A stretch of 6,736 nucleotides of DNA from Vulcanimicrobiota bacterium (lineage in GTDB: Bacteria > Vulcanimicrobiota > Vulcanimicrobiia > Vulcanimicrobiales > Vulcanimicrobiaceae): positions 1 through 6,736 of the forward strand of contig JAFAMS010000399.1 of the NCBI GenBank assembly GCA_019233165.1. Direction: 5' to 3'. Shown piece after piece: positions 1 through 6,666 of this stretch. A program made the translations under genes and the position numbers. The stretch's first letter is position 1. Every line of letters starts with the position of its first letter. Below the pieces are notes generated by a model that was not told where the DNA came from, did no database searches, and saw only the letters and a list, made by a program, of their open reading frames with translations.

Positions 1-683
1 GCCCAGCCCTCTACGCGACTTTCGTTTCCCCACACGAGCGTAACCGGGCCATCGTAGCGCGGCGGATCGTACGCCATGATCGCCCGGCGGTACTCGTCGA
101 CGAACCGGCCTTCGTTCTGCGGATCGACGAAGCGCAGCGCGCGCTGACGCATCTTCGCGCGCCAGCGCTTACGAACCGTCGAAAGGTTCCATAGCCGATT
201 CGTCTGTGGGTTCACCAGGAGCTGCTCGAACTCGAACAGATAGCCGGTCGCGCGATCGGCGAGCACGTTTCGCCGAGATTTGTGCACCCCGAACAGCTTG
301 CCGACGCGCTCGATCGCGCGGACTAAGAGGAGATACTTGCGGTTTACGATCGACGAAGAGGCGAGCACGAGCTGCTCGACCTCTTCGCCGAGCTCGCGAA
401 GGCGAGCGGCGATATGATATGCGAGGAGGGCGCCGTTGCAGAATCCGCCGAGCCGATACGGACCGTGCGGCTGCAACGCGCGGATCTCGCGCAAACGTTG
501 TTCGGCCATTTCCTCGACCGTCTCCGGCGGGGGAACTCCATCCCAGCCGTGCGGGTGGAAGACGACGAGACCGCCGTCGAGATGTTGTGCGAGATTACGG
601 ACGTACCAGCCTTCGGTCGTCAGCATCCCGTGAAACCAGAAGAGCGTCGCCCGATCGCCGGTTTTCGGCAGCAACTCGACCCA
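1..683 (-). other. Thioesterase domain with Cys nucleophile (C-terminus outside window)
   Basis: From residue 1709 onward this is an alpha/beta-hydrolase release domain. LFWFHGMLTTEGWY forms the first strand and oxyanion-loop region, followed by NLAQHL and FHPHGWDG. The nucleophile elbow is LGGFCNGALLA, so Cys1790 (TGC, 440-438) stands where most NRPS thioesterases have Ser. The next strand, VEQLVLASSS, places Ser1817 exactly 27 residues on, where surfactin thioesterase has its Asp (Ser80 to Asp107). A lid-like region rich in Arg and Lys follows (about 1822-1900), then VTLVWGNES at 1922-1930, where Glu1929 could be a substitute acid. The His-bearing segment is beyond the window. Cys-type thioesterases are known, for example in obafluorin synthetase. 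I recall a GGxCNG subfamily of thioesterases, so Cys need not mean inactivity. Product and mechanism are not determined. Confidence 0.88.
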
Positions 684-3600
684 CGAGTTCCTCGCCCCGG
701 CTTCATCGATTCCGCGAGCCAGCGCAGCGATCGTCGGCTCGACGTAGAAGCGCGCGAGCGAGACCGGACGCTCGAAAGCGGCTTGAACGGCCGCGACCAT
801 TCGGGCCGCAAGCAGTGAGTGGCCGCCGATCGAGAAAAAATTGTCGTCCGCCGAAACCTCGTCGAGGTCGAGCAGCTCGCGCCAAATCGCCGCGATTCGT
901 TCCTCGTTCTCGCCGCTGGGAGCGACGCCGCGCCCGATCCCGCCCTCGAACGAGGGCAAGGCGGCGTAGTCGATCTTGCCGTTCGCGGTCAGCGGGAACT
1001 CCGAGACCATGCGGAAGACGGAAGGCACCATGTAGTGTGGGACGCGCGCGCGCAGCGAGGCGACCAAATCGTCCAGCTCGAGTGGAGTGCGGAGGGTGAG
1101 ATACGCGCCGAGCCTGCGGTGCGACGCTTCTTCACCCAAGATGACGACGACCGCGCCGCTCACGGCCGGATGCGCGTAGAGCGCGTTCTCGACCTCGCCG
1201 AGCTCGATGCGGTAGCCGCGAATCTTCACCTGGCGGTCGATCCGGCCGACGTAGTCCAACCCACCGTCCGCGGAGCGGCGCGCGAGATCGCCGGAGCGAT
1301 ACGCCGAGCGTTCGACGCCGCCGAGCTCGAGCGTGCGGAAGCGAACCGCCGTCACGTCCGGACGGTTGAGATATCCGCGTGCGACACCCGGCCCACTCAC
1401 CCAGATCTCGCCGATCTCGCCTTGCGAAACCGGCTCTCCGCGCTCGTCGAGCAGATCGATCCGGAGGTCGGGGATCGGCTCGCCGATCGGGCTTCCTTCG
1501 GCGCGCGCGTCGGCGGCCGTGATGCGTCGGTGCGTGACGTGAACCGTCGTCTCGGTGATCCCGTACATATTGGTCAACACGGGGCGCAAGTCGCCGAAGC
1601 GTTCGAGCCAGCCCGCAAGCGTCCGCGGTACGAGCGCTTCGCCGCCGAAGATGACGTGCCGGAGCGCACCCGACGTCGCACGACGGAGCAGCTCGTCGCC
1701 GACTAATGCGAATGCGGACGGCGTTTGATTGAGCACCGTCACGCCCTCGCGCAACAGTAAGTCGACGAACGCCGCCGGCGCGCGCGTCGCGTCGGACGGA
1801 ACGACGACGACCTTCCCGCCGTAGAGGAGCGCGCCCCACATCTCCCAGACCGAAAAATCGAACGCATACGAATGAAAGAGCGTCCACACGTCGCGCTCGC
1901 CGAACTCGAAGAGAGCCTGCGTCGAGGTGAAGAGCCGCACGACGTTTCTGTGCTCGACGAGAACGCCTTTGGGCTGGCCCGTGGAGCCCGACGTGTAGAT
2001 AACGTATGCGAGGGCGTCGTGCGGAAGCCGCTGCGGGAGCGGAGTCTCCGGCGCACCGTCGGCGACGTCCGCATCGACGAGCGTCCCCTTGAACGAGGGG
2101 ACGAGCGACTCCATCCCGCGATGCGTCACGAGCGTCGAAATCCCGGCGTCCTTCAAGATGAACGTCAGACGTTCGGCGGGATGCGCCGGATCGAGCGGCA
2201 CGTACGCAGCGCCGGCCTTGAGAACGCCCAGGATCGCGACGAGCATCTCCATCGTGCGGTCGACGAGGATGCCGACCATCTCGCCCGGCTCGACGCCGGC
2301 CTCGACGAGCGCGCGCGCGAGCCCGTCGGCGCGTTCTTTCAGCGCGCCGTAGGCGATCGGTCCGCGCTCGTCGGATGCCGCGAGCGCTTTCGGGCTGGCT
2401 GCGGCGATCCGATCGAACCAACCGTGCAGCGTCGCGTCGGTTTCGGTGCACGCCGCCAGGCCGACAAGATCGCGGGAGCTCGACGCCGCTTCGAAGAGCG
2501 ACCGTTCGAATTCGTCGGCGAGCGCGGCGATCGCGGCTTCCGTCGCGGCCGAGCGCCGGTACTCGAAGGTGACCAGGAAGCCCCCTTCGCTGGGCTGGAG
2601 CTGGACGAGCAGATCGAACTTCGCAGCGCCGCTGAACCGTTCGCGGACGCGAGCGGTGAAGCCGCCGGCGACGACGCGCTCGAGTGGGGGTTGCAGCACG
2701 AAGACGACGTTGAAGAGCGGACTGTGCGAGATCTCCCGGCGCGTCGCCGCCGCTGCAACGACGCGGGCGTAGGGGACGTCGGAGTTTGCGAACGCTTCGA
2801 ACGCGGCGGCGGAGAGCCGCTCGAGCGCCTCGGGGAATGAGGCTGCGTCCCCGACGTCGCTCTCGATCGTGACCATGTTGACGTGGTAGCCGACCGTCTG
2901 GGCGGCGGCGGTAAGGCGCGACGCGACCGGCGTCCCAATGCGGACGCGCCCACGCCCGGTACGGCGATGTAACGCTCGAGCGAGCGCGGTGAGTCCGACG
3001 GCGAACGTTGTCGAATCGGCTGCCGCCGCGATGCGCCGCATTGCGGTCCTTTGTTCCGGCGAGAGCCTGCGGACGATTCGTGCGCCGGGATGATACTCGT
3101 CGAGCTCCGCCGCTCCAAGGGCGACCGGAGGAACTTCGCGCGCGAGACGGGACCGCCAAAACTCGAGCTGCCGCGCAAAACGCGCTTCGCGTTCGGCTTC
3201 TTCGTTGCGATCGACTTGATGCGGCGCGTTCTCGAAAGGCTCGCGCCCGGCGTCTAAGGCAGCGTATGCCTCGAGCAGCTCGCGGACGAACACGGGGAGC
3301 GAGGCGCCGTCGATCACCAGGTGATGAGCGACGACGGTGACCTGCGTCTCGCCGGGCAAGCGCCGCATCCCGGCACGCACGAGCGGTCCGCTCGCAAGAT
3401 CGAAAGGTTCGCCGGTGAGCGCGCCCGGATCTGCGTCGATCGCGAACTCAGGCGGACGGCTTGCCGCGATGAGTGAGGGAACGCCCTCTTCGGAAACGAC
3501 GGCGGCGCCGAGATCGGGATAGCGCTCGACGACAGCTGCCAGCGCGCGCTCGAGAATTGCGGCATCGAGCTCGCCGTCGACCGTCAGGTCGAATGCGACG

Positions 3601-5807
3601 TTGTAGGCGGCGTTCTTTCCCAAGAGCTGATCGAGGAACCACAGATGCTGCTGCGCTGCAGTGAGCTCCCGTCGCTCGGCCCGCCCGAAGCTATCTTCGG
3701 CCGTGCTGACGATCTGCGGCGCTCGTTCGACGACGGCTGCAAACGCCGCGAGCTTGGGATTGCGCAGGAGATCGCGGAGCGAAATCGCGGCGCGCATCCG
3801 TTCGCGGATCCGCGCGACGACGCGCGCCGCGAGCAGCGAATGCCCGCCGAGCGCGAAGAAGTCGTCGTCAGGGCCTGCGTCGACCCCGAGCACGTCGCGC
3901 CACAGCTCCGCGACGACCGCCTCGGCCGGCGTGCGCGGAGCCGCGACGCCGTTGCGCCCGACGGCCGGCTCGGGGAGCGCGGCGCGGTCGAGCTTTCCGT
4001 TCGGCGTCAGCGGCCAGCTCTCGAGGACGACGAACGCCGTCGGGATCATCGCGTCGGGAAGCGTCCGCTTCAGATGCTCGCGCAGCTCCAAGAGCGTGAC
4101 GGGCCGTCGAACCAGCGCGTACCCGACAAGACGCAGCTCGTTTCCGTGCGGACGCGCCATCGCGACGCTCTCGAGGATCGCGGGATGCGCGTTCATCGCC
4201 GCCTCGACCTCGCCGAGCTCGATCCGCACGCCGCGAATCTTCACTTGCAGATCGATCCGCGCGACATACTCGAGCTCGCCGTCCTCCCGGAAGCGCGCGA
4301 GGTCGCCGCTCTTGTACATCGGCAGATCGTCGGCGCCGCGGGCGTAGGGGTTCGTGATGAAGCGCGCCGCGGTCAGCTCCGGCCGGTTGCGATAACCGCG
4401 CGCGACGCCGGGGCCGGCATAGTGAATCTCGCCGTTGACGCCCGGCGGACAGAGCTTGAGGAACCGGTCGAGCACGTACGCCCGCCGGTGACGGAACGGC
4501 TTTCCGATCGGCGGCGCTTCGGCGACATCCCGCGGGACGATCGTCGAGATCGAGTACACCGTGTCTTCGGTCCCGCCGCAAAGGTTCATCAGCTCCTCGA
4601 CCTGCGTCGTCTCGAGGATCTCGCGCGCGAGCGCGAGCGAGAGCCGCTCGCCCGCTTGCATGATCACGCGCACCGACGGCGGCACGGCGCGTTGGTGCAC
4701 GATCTCCGTGAGCCCCGACGAGGTCGCGCTGACGATCCTCGCCGCGTCGCGGCGCGGCGCGGCAGCGAGATCCAGGACGTTCTCGACGATCAGCATCCGG
4801 CCGCCCAGACACAGCGCGCCGAAGATCTCGAAGACCGAAACGTCGAACGCGATCGAGCTGGCGAAGACGAAACCATCGCGCAACTCGGGCGAGAACCGAT
4901 GCTCGACCCAGTCGACGAAGTTGACGACGTTGCGGTGCGTGATCTCGACGCCTTTCGGCCGCCCGGTCGAGCCCGAGGTGTAGATGATGTACGCGAGCGT
5001 CCTCGGATCGAAGCGCGCCGGCGGCGCTGGTGTTGCGTCGATACGTTGGAGATCGATTGTCTTCACCGACGGGGGCAAGAGCGCCGCGTGCTCCGGCGAG
5101 ATGAAAGCGACCCGCGTCCCGGCATCGTCCAGAATTCCCGCGATCCGCTCCGGCGGCGTCGCCGGATCGAGAGGCACGTAAGCGGCTCCGCTCTGGACGA
5201 TCGCCATGCAAGCCGCGACGAGGTCGGGATTGCGGTCTATGCAGACGCCGACGGTGTCGCCGACGACGACGCCGGCATCGCGCAATGCGCCGCGCAGCAC
5301 GGCGCAACGCTCACCGAACTGGCGATAGGTCACATCGCGCTCGCCGTACACGATTGCAACACGCTCTGCCGCTCGCTCGACCCAGCGCTCGAACAGGTCG
5401 CCGATCAGCGGCGTCTCGTCCCACGGCGCATCGGTGTCATTCCACTCGCCCAAGATCCGGGCGCGCTCTTCGGGAGCGATGTATTCCCATTCGGAAAGCG
5501 GAGCGTCAGGTGCGGCAAGTGCGGTCGCAAGCATCCGCGCGCCGTCGGCCGGCGTCCGGCCGCGGCCGAGGAGCAGGTCGCCGTCCAGCTTGAGATCGAC
5601 CGCGGGAGCGCACGTACCGCGCACCAACTCATGAAGATTACGGTTGGGGGCGTCGGCCGCATCCTCATACGAGTTGTAGCGGACCCACAGCGCGTGCGCG
5701 ATCGCCGCTACGACGCGGGCGGGCTCGCTTTGCGAGGAGGCGGCAAATGCGCGGAGGGGGGCTAGGAGTTCGGAGACAGAGGCAGAGTCGACGTTTTCGA
5801 GGAGCAT
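1..5807 (-). CDS. Two-module nonribosomal peptide synthetase, remnant-A-PCP-C-A(Thr)-PCP-TE (3' end outside window)
   Basis: This multidomain enzyme would activate two amino acids, hold them on carrier proteins, condense them and release the product. At least 1935 codons are open without a stop or frameshift, checked by hand translation of every line. Domain order by residue: condensation-like remnant 1-133, adenylation 134-613, carrier 625-696, condensation 712-1118, adenylation 1127-1621, carrier 1633-1703, thioesterase from 1709. The ATG at 5807 follows the permease TAG by one base; no well-spaced ribosome binding site precedes it, so translational coupling is likely. Module 1 lacks a full condensation domain and so looks like the initiation module. 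No epimerisation domain follows it, so an L residue is expected at position 1. Module 2 has a threonine code and is followed directly by a thioesterase, so this is the last module of this protein. The predicted core product is X-Thr. Whether other synthetases cooperate cannot be seen. The missing 3' end should hold the thioesterase His. Confidence 0.97.
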   Translation of the reverse strand, partial: MLLENVDSASVSELLAPLRAFAASSQSEPARVVAAIAHALWVRYNSYEDAADAPNRNLHELVRGTCAPAVDLKLDGDLLLGRGRTPADGARMLATALAAPDAPLSEWEYIAPEERARILGEWNDTDAPWDETPLIGDLFERWVERAAERVAIVYGERDVTYRQFGERCAVLRGALRDAGVVVGDTVGVCIDRNPDLVAACMAIVQSGAAYVPLDPATPPERIAGILDDAGTRVAFISPEHAALLPPSVKTIDLQRIDATPAPPARFDPRTLAYIIYTSGSTGRPKGVEITHRNVVNFVDWVEHRFSPELRDGFVFASSIAFDVSVFEIFGALCLGGRMLIVENVLDLAAAPRRDAARIVSATSSGLTEIVHQRAVPPSVRVIMQAGERLSLALAREILETTQVEELMNLCGGTEDTVYSISTIVPRDVAEAPPIGKPFRHRRAYVLDRFLKLCPPGVNGEIHYAGPGVARGYRNRPELTAARFITNPYARGADDLPMYKSGDLARFREDGELEYVARIDLQVKIRGVRIELGEVEAAMNAHPAILESVAMARPHGNELRLVGYALVRRPVTLLELREHLKRTLPDAMIPTAFVVLESWPLTPNGKLDRAALPEPAVGRNGVAAPRTPAEAVVAELWRDVLGVDAGPDDDFFALGGHSLLAARVVARIRERMRAAISLRDLLRNPKLAAFAAVVERAPQIVSTAEDSFGRAERRELTAAQQHLWFLDQLLGKNAAYNVAFDLTVDGELDAAILERALAAVVERYPDLGAAVVSEEGVPSLIAASRPPEFAIDADPGALTGEPFDLASGPLVRAGMRRLPGETQVTVVAHHLVIDGASLPVFVRELLEAYAALDAGREPFENAPHQVDRNEEAEREARFARQLEFWRSRLAREVPPVALGAAELDEYHPGARIVRRLSPEQRTAMRRIAAAADSTTFAVGLTALARALHRRTGRGRVRIGTPVASRLTAAAQTVGYHVNMVTIESDVGDAASFPEALERLSAAAFEAFANSDVPYARVVAAAATRREISHSPLFNVVFVLQPPLERVVAGGFTARVRERFSGAAKFDLLVQLQPSEGGFLVTFEYRRSAATEAAIAALADEFERSLFEAASSSRDLVGLAACTETDATLHGWFDRIAAASPKALAASDERGPIAYGALKERADGLARALVEAGVEPGEMVGILVDRTMEMLVAILGVLKAGAAYVPLDPAHPAERLTFILKDAGISTLVTHRGMESLVPSFKGTLVDADVADGAPETPLPQRLPHDALAYVIYTSGSTGQPKGVLVEHRNVVRLFTSTQALFEFGERDVWTLFHSYAFDFSVWEMWGALLYGGKVVVVPSDATRAPAAFVDLLLREGVTVLNQTPSAFALVGDELLRRATSGALRHVIFGGEALVPRTLAGWLERFGDLRPVLTNMYGITETTVHVTHRRITAADARAEGSPIGEPIPDLRIDLLDERGEPVSQGEIGEIWVSGPGVARGYLNRPDVTAVRFRTLELGGVERSAYRSGDLARRSADGGLDYVGRIDRQVKIRGYRIELGEVENALYAHPAVSGAVVVILGEEASHRRLGAYLTLRTPLELDDLVASLRARVPHYMVPSVFRMVSEFPLTANGKIDYAALPSFEGGIGRGVAPSGENEERIAAIWRELLDLDEVSADDNFFSIGGHSLLAARMVAAVQAAFERPVSLARFYVEPTIAALARGIDEAGARNSWVELLPKTGDRATLFWFHGMLTTEGWYVRNLAQHLDGGLVVFHPHGWDGVPPPETVEEMAEQRLREIRALQPHGPYRLGGFCNGALLAYHIAARLRELGEEVEQLVLASSSIVNRKYLLLVRAIERVGKLFGVHKSRRNVLADRATGYLFEFEQLLVNPQTNRLWNLSTVRKRWRAKMRQRALRFVDPQNEGRFVDEYRRAIMAYDPPRYDGPVTLVWGNESRVEGW
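699..911 (-). other. Peptidyl carrier protein domain 2
   Basis: Residues 1633-1703 carry threonine and then the dipeptidyl intermediate. The phosphopantetheine motif is DDNFFSIGGHSLLAA, with Ser1664 (codon 818-816) as the attachment site. The domain begins with ENEERIAAIWRELL and ends with EPTIAALARGI. It is separated from the thioesterase by only a handful of residues. Nothing in the motif looks defective. Confidence 0.95.
945..2429 (-). other. Adenylation domain 2, predicted L-threonine-activating
   Basis: Residues 1127-1621 activate the second amino acid. Motifs in order are GILVDRTMEM, GAAYVPLDPAHP, YTSGSTGQPKG at 1271-1281, FDFSVWEMWGAL, VIFGGEAL, NMYGITETTVHV at 1413-1424, YRSGDLARR, the VKIRGYRIELGEVE block and NGKIDY with K1611. 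The specificity residues are D1317, F1318, W1321, N1360, I1386, G1388, M1414, V1422, H1423 and K1611. These spell DFWNIGMVHK, which is identical to the established threonine code (also used for 2,3-dehydrobutyrine precursors). This is the strongest substrate prediction in the window. Confidence 0.95.
1188..1232 (-). repeat. A8-motif repeat, copy in adenylation domain 2
   Basis: This is the second copy of the 45-base stretch described at 4247-4203, here encoding QVKIRGYRIELGEVE. The differences are one base in the Gln codon, three in the Val/Tyr codon and one in the following Arg codon. The final 25 bases are identical between the copies. Confidence 0.7.
2454..3674 (-). other. Condensation domain (compact, probably L-accepting)
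   Basis: Residues 712-1118 should join the module 1 aminoacyl group to threonine on carrier 2. Motifs visible are C1 as TAAQQHLWFLDQL near 717-729, the catalytic HHLVIDG at 828-834 with His829 and Asp833, IGTPVASR, GYHVNM in the C5 position, NSDVPYARVV, and HSPLFNVVF from 1028. No epimerisation domain precedes it, which fits an L-to-L condensation domain. Several features are unusual. The distance from C1 to HHxxxDG is about 110 residues, some 25 fewer than I expect. The C2 position reads ERYPDLGAAV rather than RHExLRT. The region before FWRSRL lacks the usual YxDxAxWQ element. The catalytic centre looks complete, so activity is plausible. Confidence 0.9.
3720..3935 (-). other. Peptidyl carrier protein domain 1
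   Basis: Residues 625-696 form a carrier domain that carries the first aminoacyl group on a phosphopantetheine arm. The attachment motif is DDDFFALGGHSLLAA, with Ser657 (codon at 3839-3837) as the predicted attachment site. It opens with the usual TPAEAVVAELW helix and ends with NPKLAAFAAVVE. About 15 residues of linker lead into the condensation domain. The motif is intact, so activation by a separate phosphopantetheinyl transferase is expected; none is encoded in this window. Confidence 0.95.
3969..5408 (-). other. Adenylation domain 1 (substrate uncertain, small residue suspected)
   Basis: Residues 134-613 form an AMP-forming amino acid activation domain. Motifs in order are GAAYVPLDP, YTSGSTGRPKG at 276-286, YKSGDLAR, the VKIRG-x-RIELGEVE block, and NGKLDR with the catalytic lysine K605. 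By alignment to the GrsA numbering, the ten specificity residues are D322, V323, F326, T362, M383, A385, L409, V417, Y418 and K605. I do not recognise this code. Six of the ten match DLFNNALTYK, which I recall for alanine, and the FDVSVFEIFG and AGERLS surroundings recall the small-residue group. T362 and M383 are the least certain because alignment there is loose. The usual NxYGPTE motif is degenerate (NLCGGTED, 408-415), though T413 and E414 remain. All catalytic motifs look intact, so it is probably active. Confidence 0.93.
4203..4247 (-). repeat. A8-motif repeat, copy in adenylation domain 1
   Basis: This 45-base stretch encodes QVKIRGVRIELGEVE. It matches 40 of 45 bases with the second copy at 1232-1188. 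The similarity exceeds that of most of the two adenylation domains and reflects conservation of the A8 core motif plus shared codon choice. It is a paralogous module repeat, not a mobile element. Confidence 0.7.
5409..5807 (-). other. N-terminal condensation-like remnant of the NRPS
   Basis: Residues 1-133 precede the first adenylation domain. The second half (about residues 60-125) resembles the C-terminal end of a condensation domain and its linker: VDLKLDGDLLL, then a helix, then APLSEWEYIAPEERARILGEWN, where the spaced ER...EWN element is typical of C-to-A linkers. No HHxxxDG motif and no first lobe are present, and about 300 residues of a full domain are missing. The first 45 residues are Ala/Leu/Ser-rich and may be helical; they could also be a docking element. 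Because the permease stop lies immediately upstream in another frame, the absence is not an artefact of the window. It should not catalyse condensation. This is common in initiation modules. Confidence 0.7.
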
Positions 5808-5811
5808 CCTA
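5805..5811 (-). promoter_or_regulatory. Stop-start junction coupling permease and NRPS
   Basis: The permease TAG (5811-5809) is separated by one base from the NRPS ATG (5807-5805). The only purine run is AGG directly abutting the ATG, with no usable spacing, and no Shine-Dalgarno-like sequence is visible in the preceding 15 bases. Translational coupling from the permease is therefore the likely way the NRPS start is reached. It implies a single transcript for transporter and synthetase. Confidence 0.6.
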
Positions 5812-6666
5812 GTACAAGGCGAGAGTACCGTCGACTTTGGCTCGCTTGACCGCACCCGCAAACAAGCCCAAAGCGATAGGCGTGAGGAGCAACGTGAAAA
5901 CGCAGAGCCACAGCGCCTCCGAACCTACTTGCCCGAGCGTCGCGCCGTACATCGCTCCACGAAATCCGTTGAGGACGTGAGTCATCGGCAACATCCATGA
6001 AAGAACCTGCAACGAATGCGGCAAGAGATGGACCGGAAGATAAACGCCCGCGAACAGCATCGAAGCGCTCGTCATGGCCCACTCGACCGGCCCGGTCTTC
6101 TTGAAGACCATCGTTGCGGCCGAAGCCGCGACGCCGATCGGCGAGAGCGAGAAGATCGTAAGCAACAGGAACACCACGAATGCAGGCAAGTTGACCCGCG
6201 CTAGGTTTAGCCCGAAGAAGCCGGCGACCCCCAGATAGCAGATCATTTGCAGCGCCGTCAACGAGAACGCCCACAAGCCCGATGAGAGGACGAGTAGCTT
6301 GAGGCTCGTCGGGGTCGCGAGGACGACCTCCAGCGTGCCCAACATTTGTCCGTCGCGAATCGTTTGAGCGAAGGCTCGTAAGGCCGTCGTTTGAAAGCGC
6401 AAAATGGCGAAGTTCACGACGAGATACTCGAAGTAGGTTCCGACCCTTCCATTCCAGCCAAACTGCGCCGACGGGTGAAGCAACAAAGAGATGAAGAAGG
6501 CAACCGCTACCTCGACGACAATGTTGGCCCACGACAGGATGAACATCGGCACGTAGCCGGTCTCAATGAGGCGATCGCGGTTGAAAATCGCCGCCATGCG
6601 CGCCAGGTTGGCACGGACCTCGTCGAACTCGAACGCTCGGCTAGCGACTGCCATCGAGAGCCCCAT
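5809..6666 (-). CDS. ABC-2 type transporter permease (drug or peptide export, DrrB-like)
   Basis: This is an integral membrane subunit of an ABC exporter, which would pair with the ATPase encoded just upstream. From the ATG at 6666 it has 285 residues, normal for the family, with about six hydrophobic segments (roughly residues 43-63, 78-95, 127-152, 161-184, 196-216 and 250-272). Family hallmarks visible are GTLEVVLATPTSL at 110-122 in the cytoplasmic region, GVYLPVHLLP at 207-216 leading into LPMTHVLNGFR at 226-236, and a basic tail ending GTLALY. Start choice: a GTG at 6729 would add 21 Ser/Arg-rich residues overlapping the upstream gene, which is unlikely. ATG at 6666 or 6654 both fit; GGAG lies only three bases before the first, and GGGG lies six bases before the second. 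Hand-counted GC in three lines is 52-62%, lower than the NRPS. The likely cargo is the NRPS product. The direction of transport and the substrate are inferred from family and context. Confidence 0.9.
   Translation of the reverse strand: MGLSMAVASRAFEFDEVRANLARMAAIFNRDRLIETGYVPMFILSWANIVVEVAVAFFISLLLHPSAQFGWNGRVGTYFEYLVVNFAILRFQTTALRAFAQTIRDGQMLGTLEVVLATPTSLKLLVLSSGLWAFSLTALQMICYLGVAGFFGLNLARVNLPAFVVFLLLTIFSLSPIGVAASAATMVFKKTGPVEWAMTSASMLFAGVYLPVHLLPHSLQVLSWMLPMTHVLNGFRGAMYGATLGQVGSEALWLCVFTLLLTPIALGLFAGAVKRAKVDGTLALY
6641..6666 (-). promoter_or_regulatory. Overlap between the ATPase stop and the permease start
   Basis: The upstream gene ends with TAG at 6643-6641, while candidate permease starts lie at 6666 and 6654, giving an overlap of 26 or 14 bases. 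Overlapping ATPase and permease genes are common in ABC-2 exporters and usually mean co-translation. The overlap and the one-base gap to the NRPS together indicate one operon with its promoter upstream of the window. Confidence 0.55.

Noticed and set aside
819..2840. Plus-strand open frames at 819-1706 and 1872-2840
   Set aside because: They are opposite the threonine adenylation and condensation domains, have the same Arg/Glu/Asp-rich shadow composition, and show no family motif.
1132..5307. Minus-strand open frames at 1132-3159 and 3868-5307
   Set aside because: They lie on the coding strand but in a different frame from the NRPS. Their protein is overwhelmingly Arg-rich with no domains, as expected for a frame-shifted reading of GC-rich coding DNA.
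3645..5765. A 706-codon plus-strand open frame opposite the first NRPS module
   Set aside because: It is antisense to a fully conserved adenylation-carrier region, is rich in Arg, Asp and His, and has no recognisable domain. High GC with few stops in the mirrored frame explains it.
5762..6532. A 256-codon minus-strand open frame overlapping the permease
   Set aside because: The frame at 6666-5809 gives a clear ABC-2 permease with membrane segments and family motifs. The alternative frame has neither.
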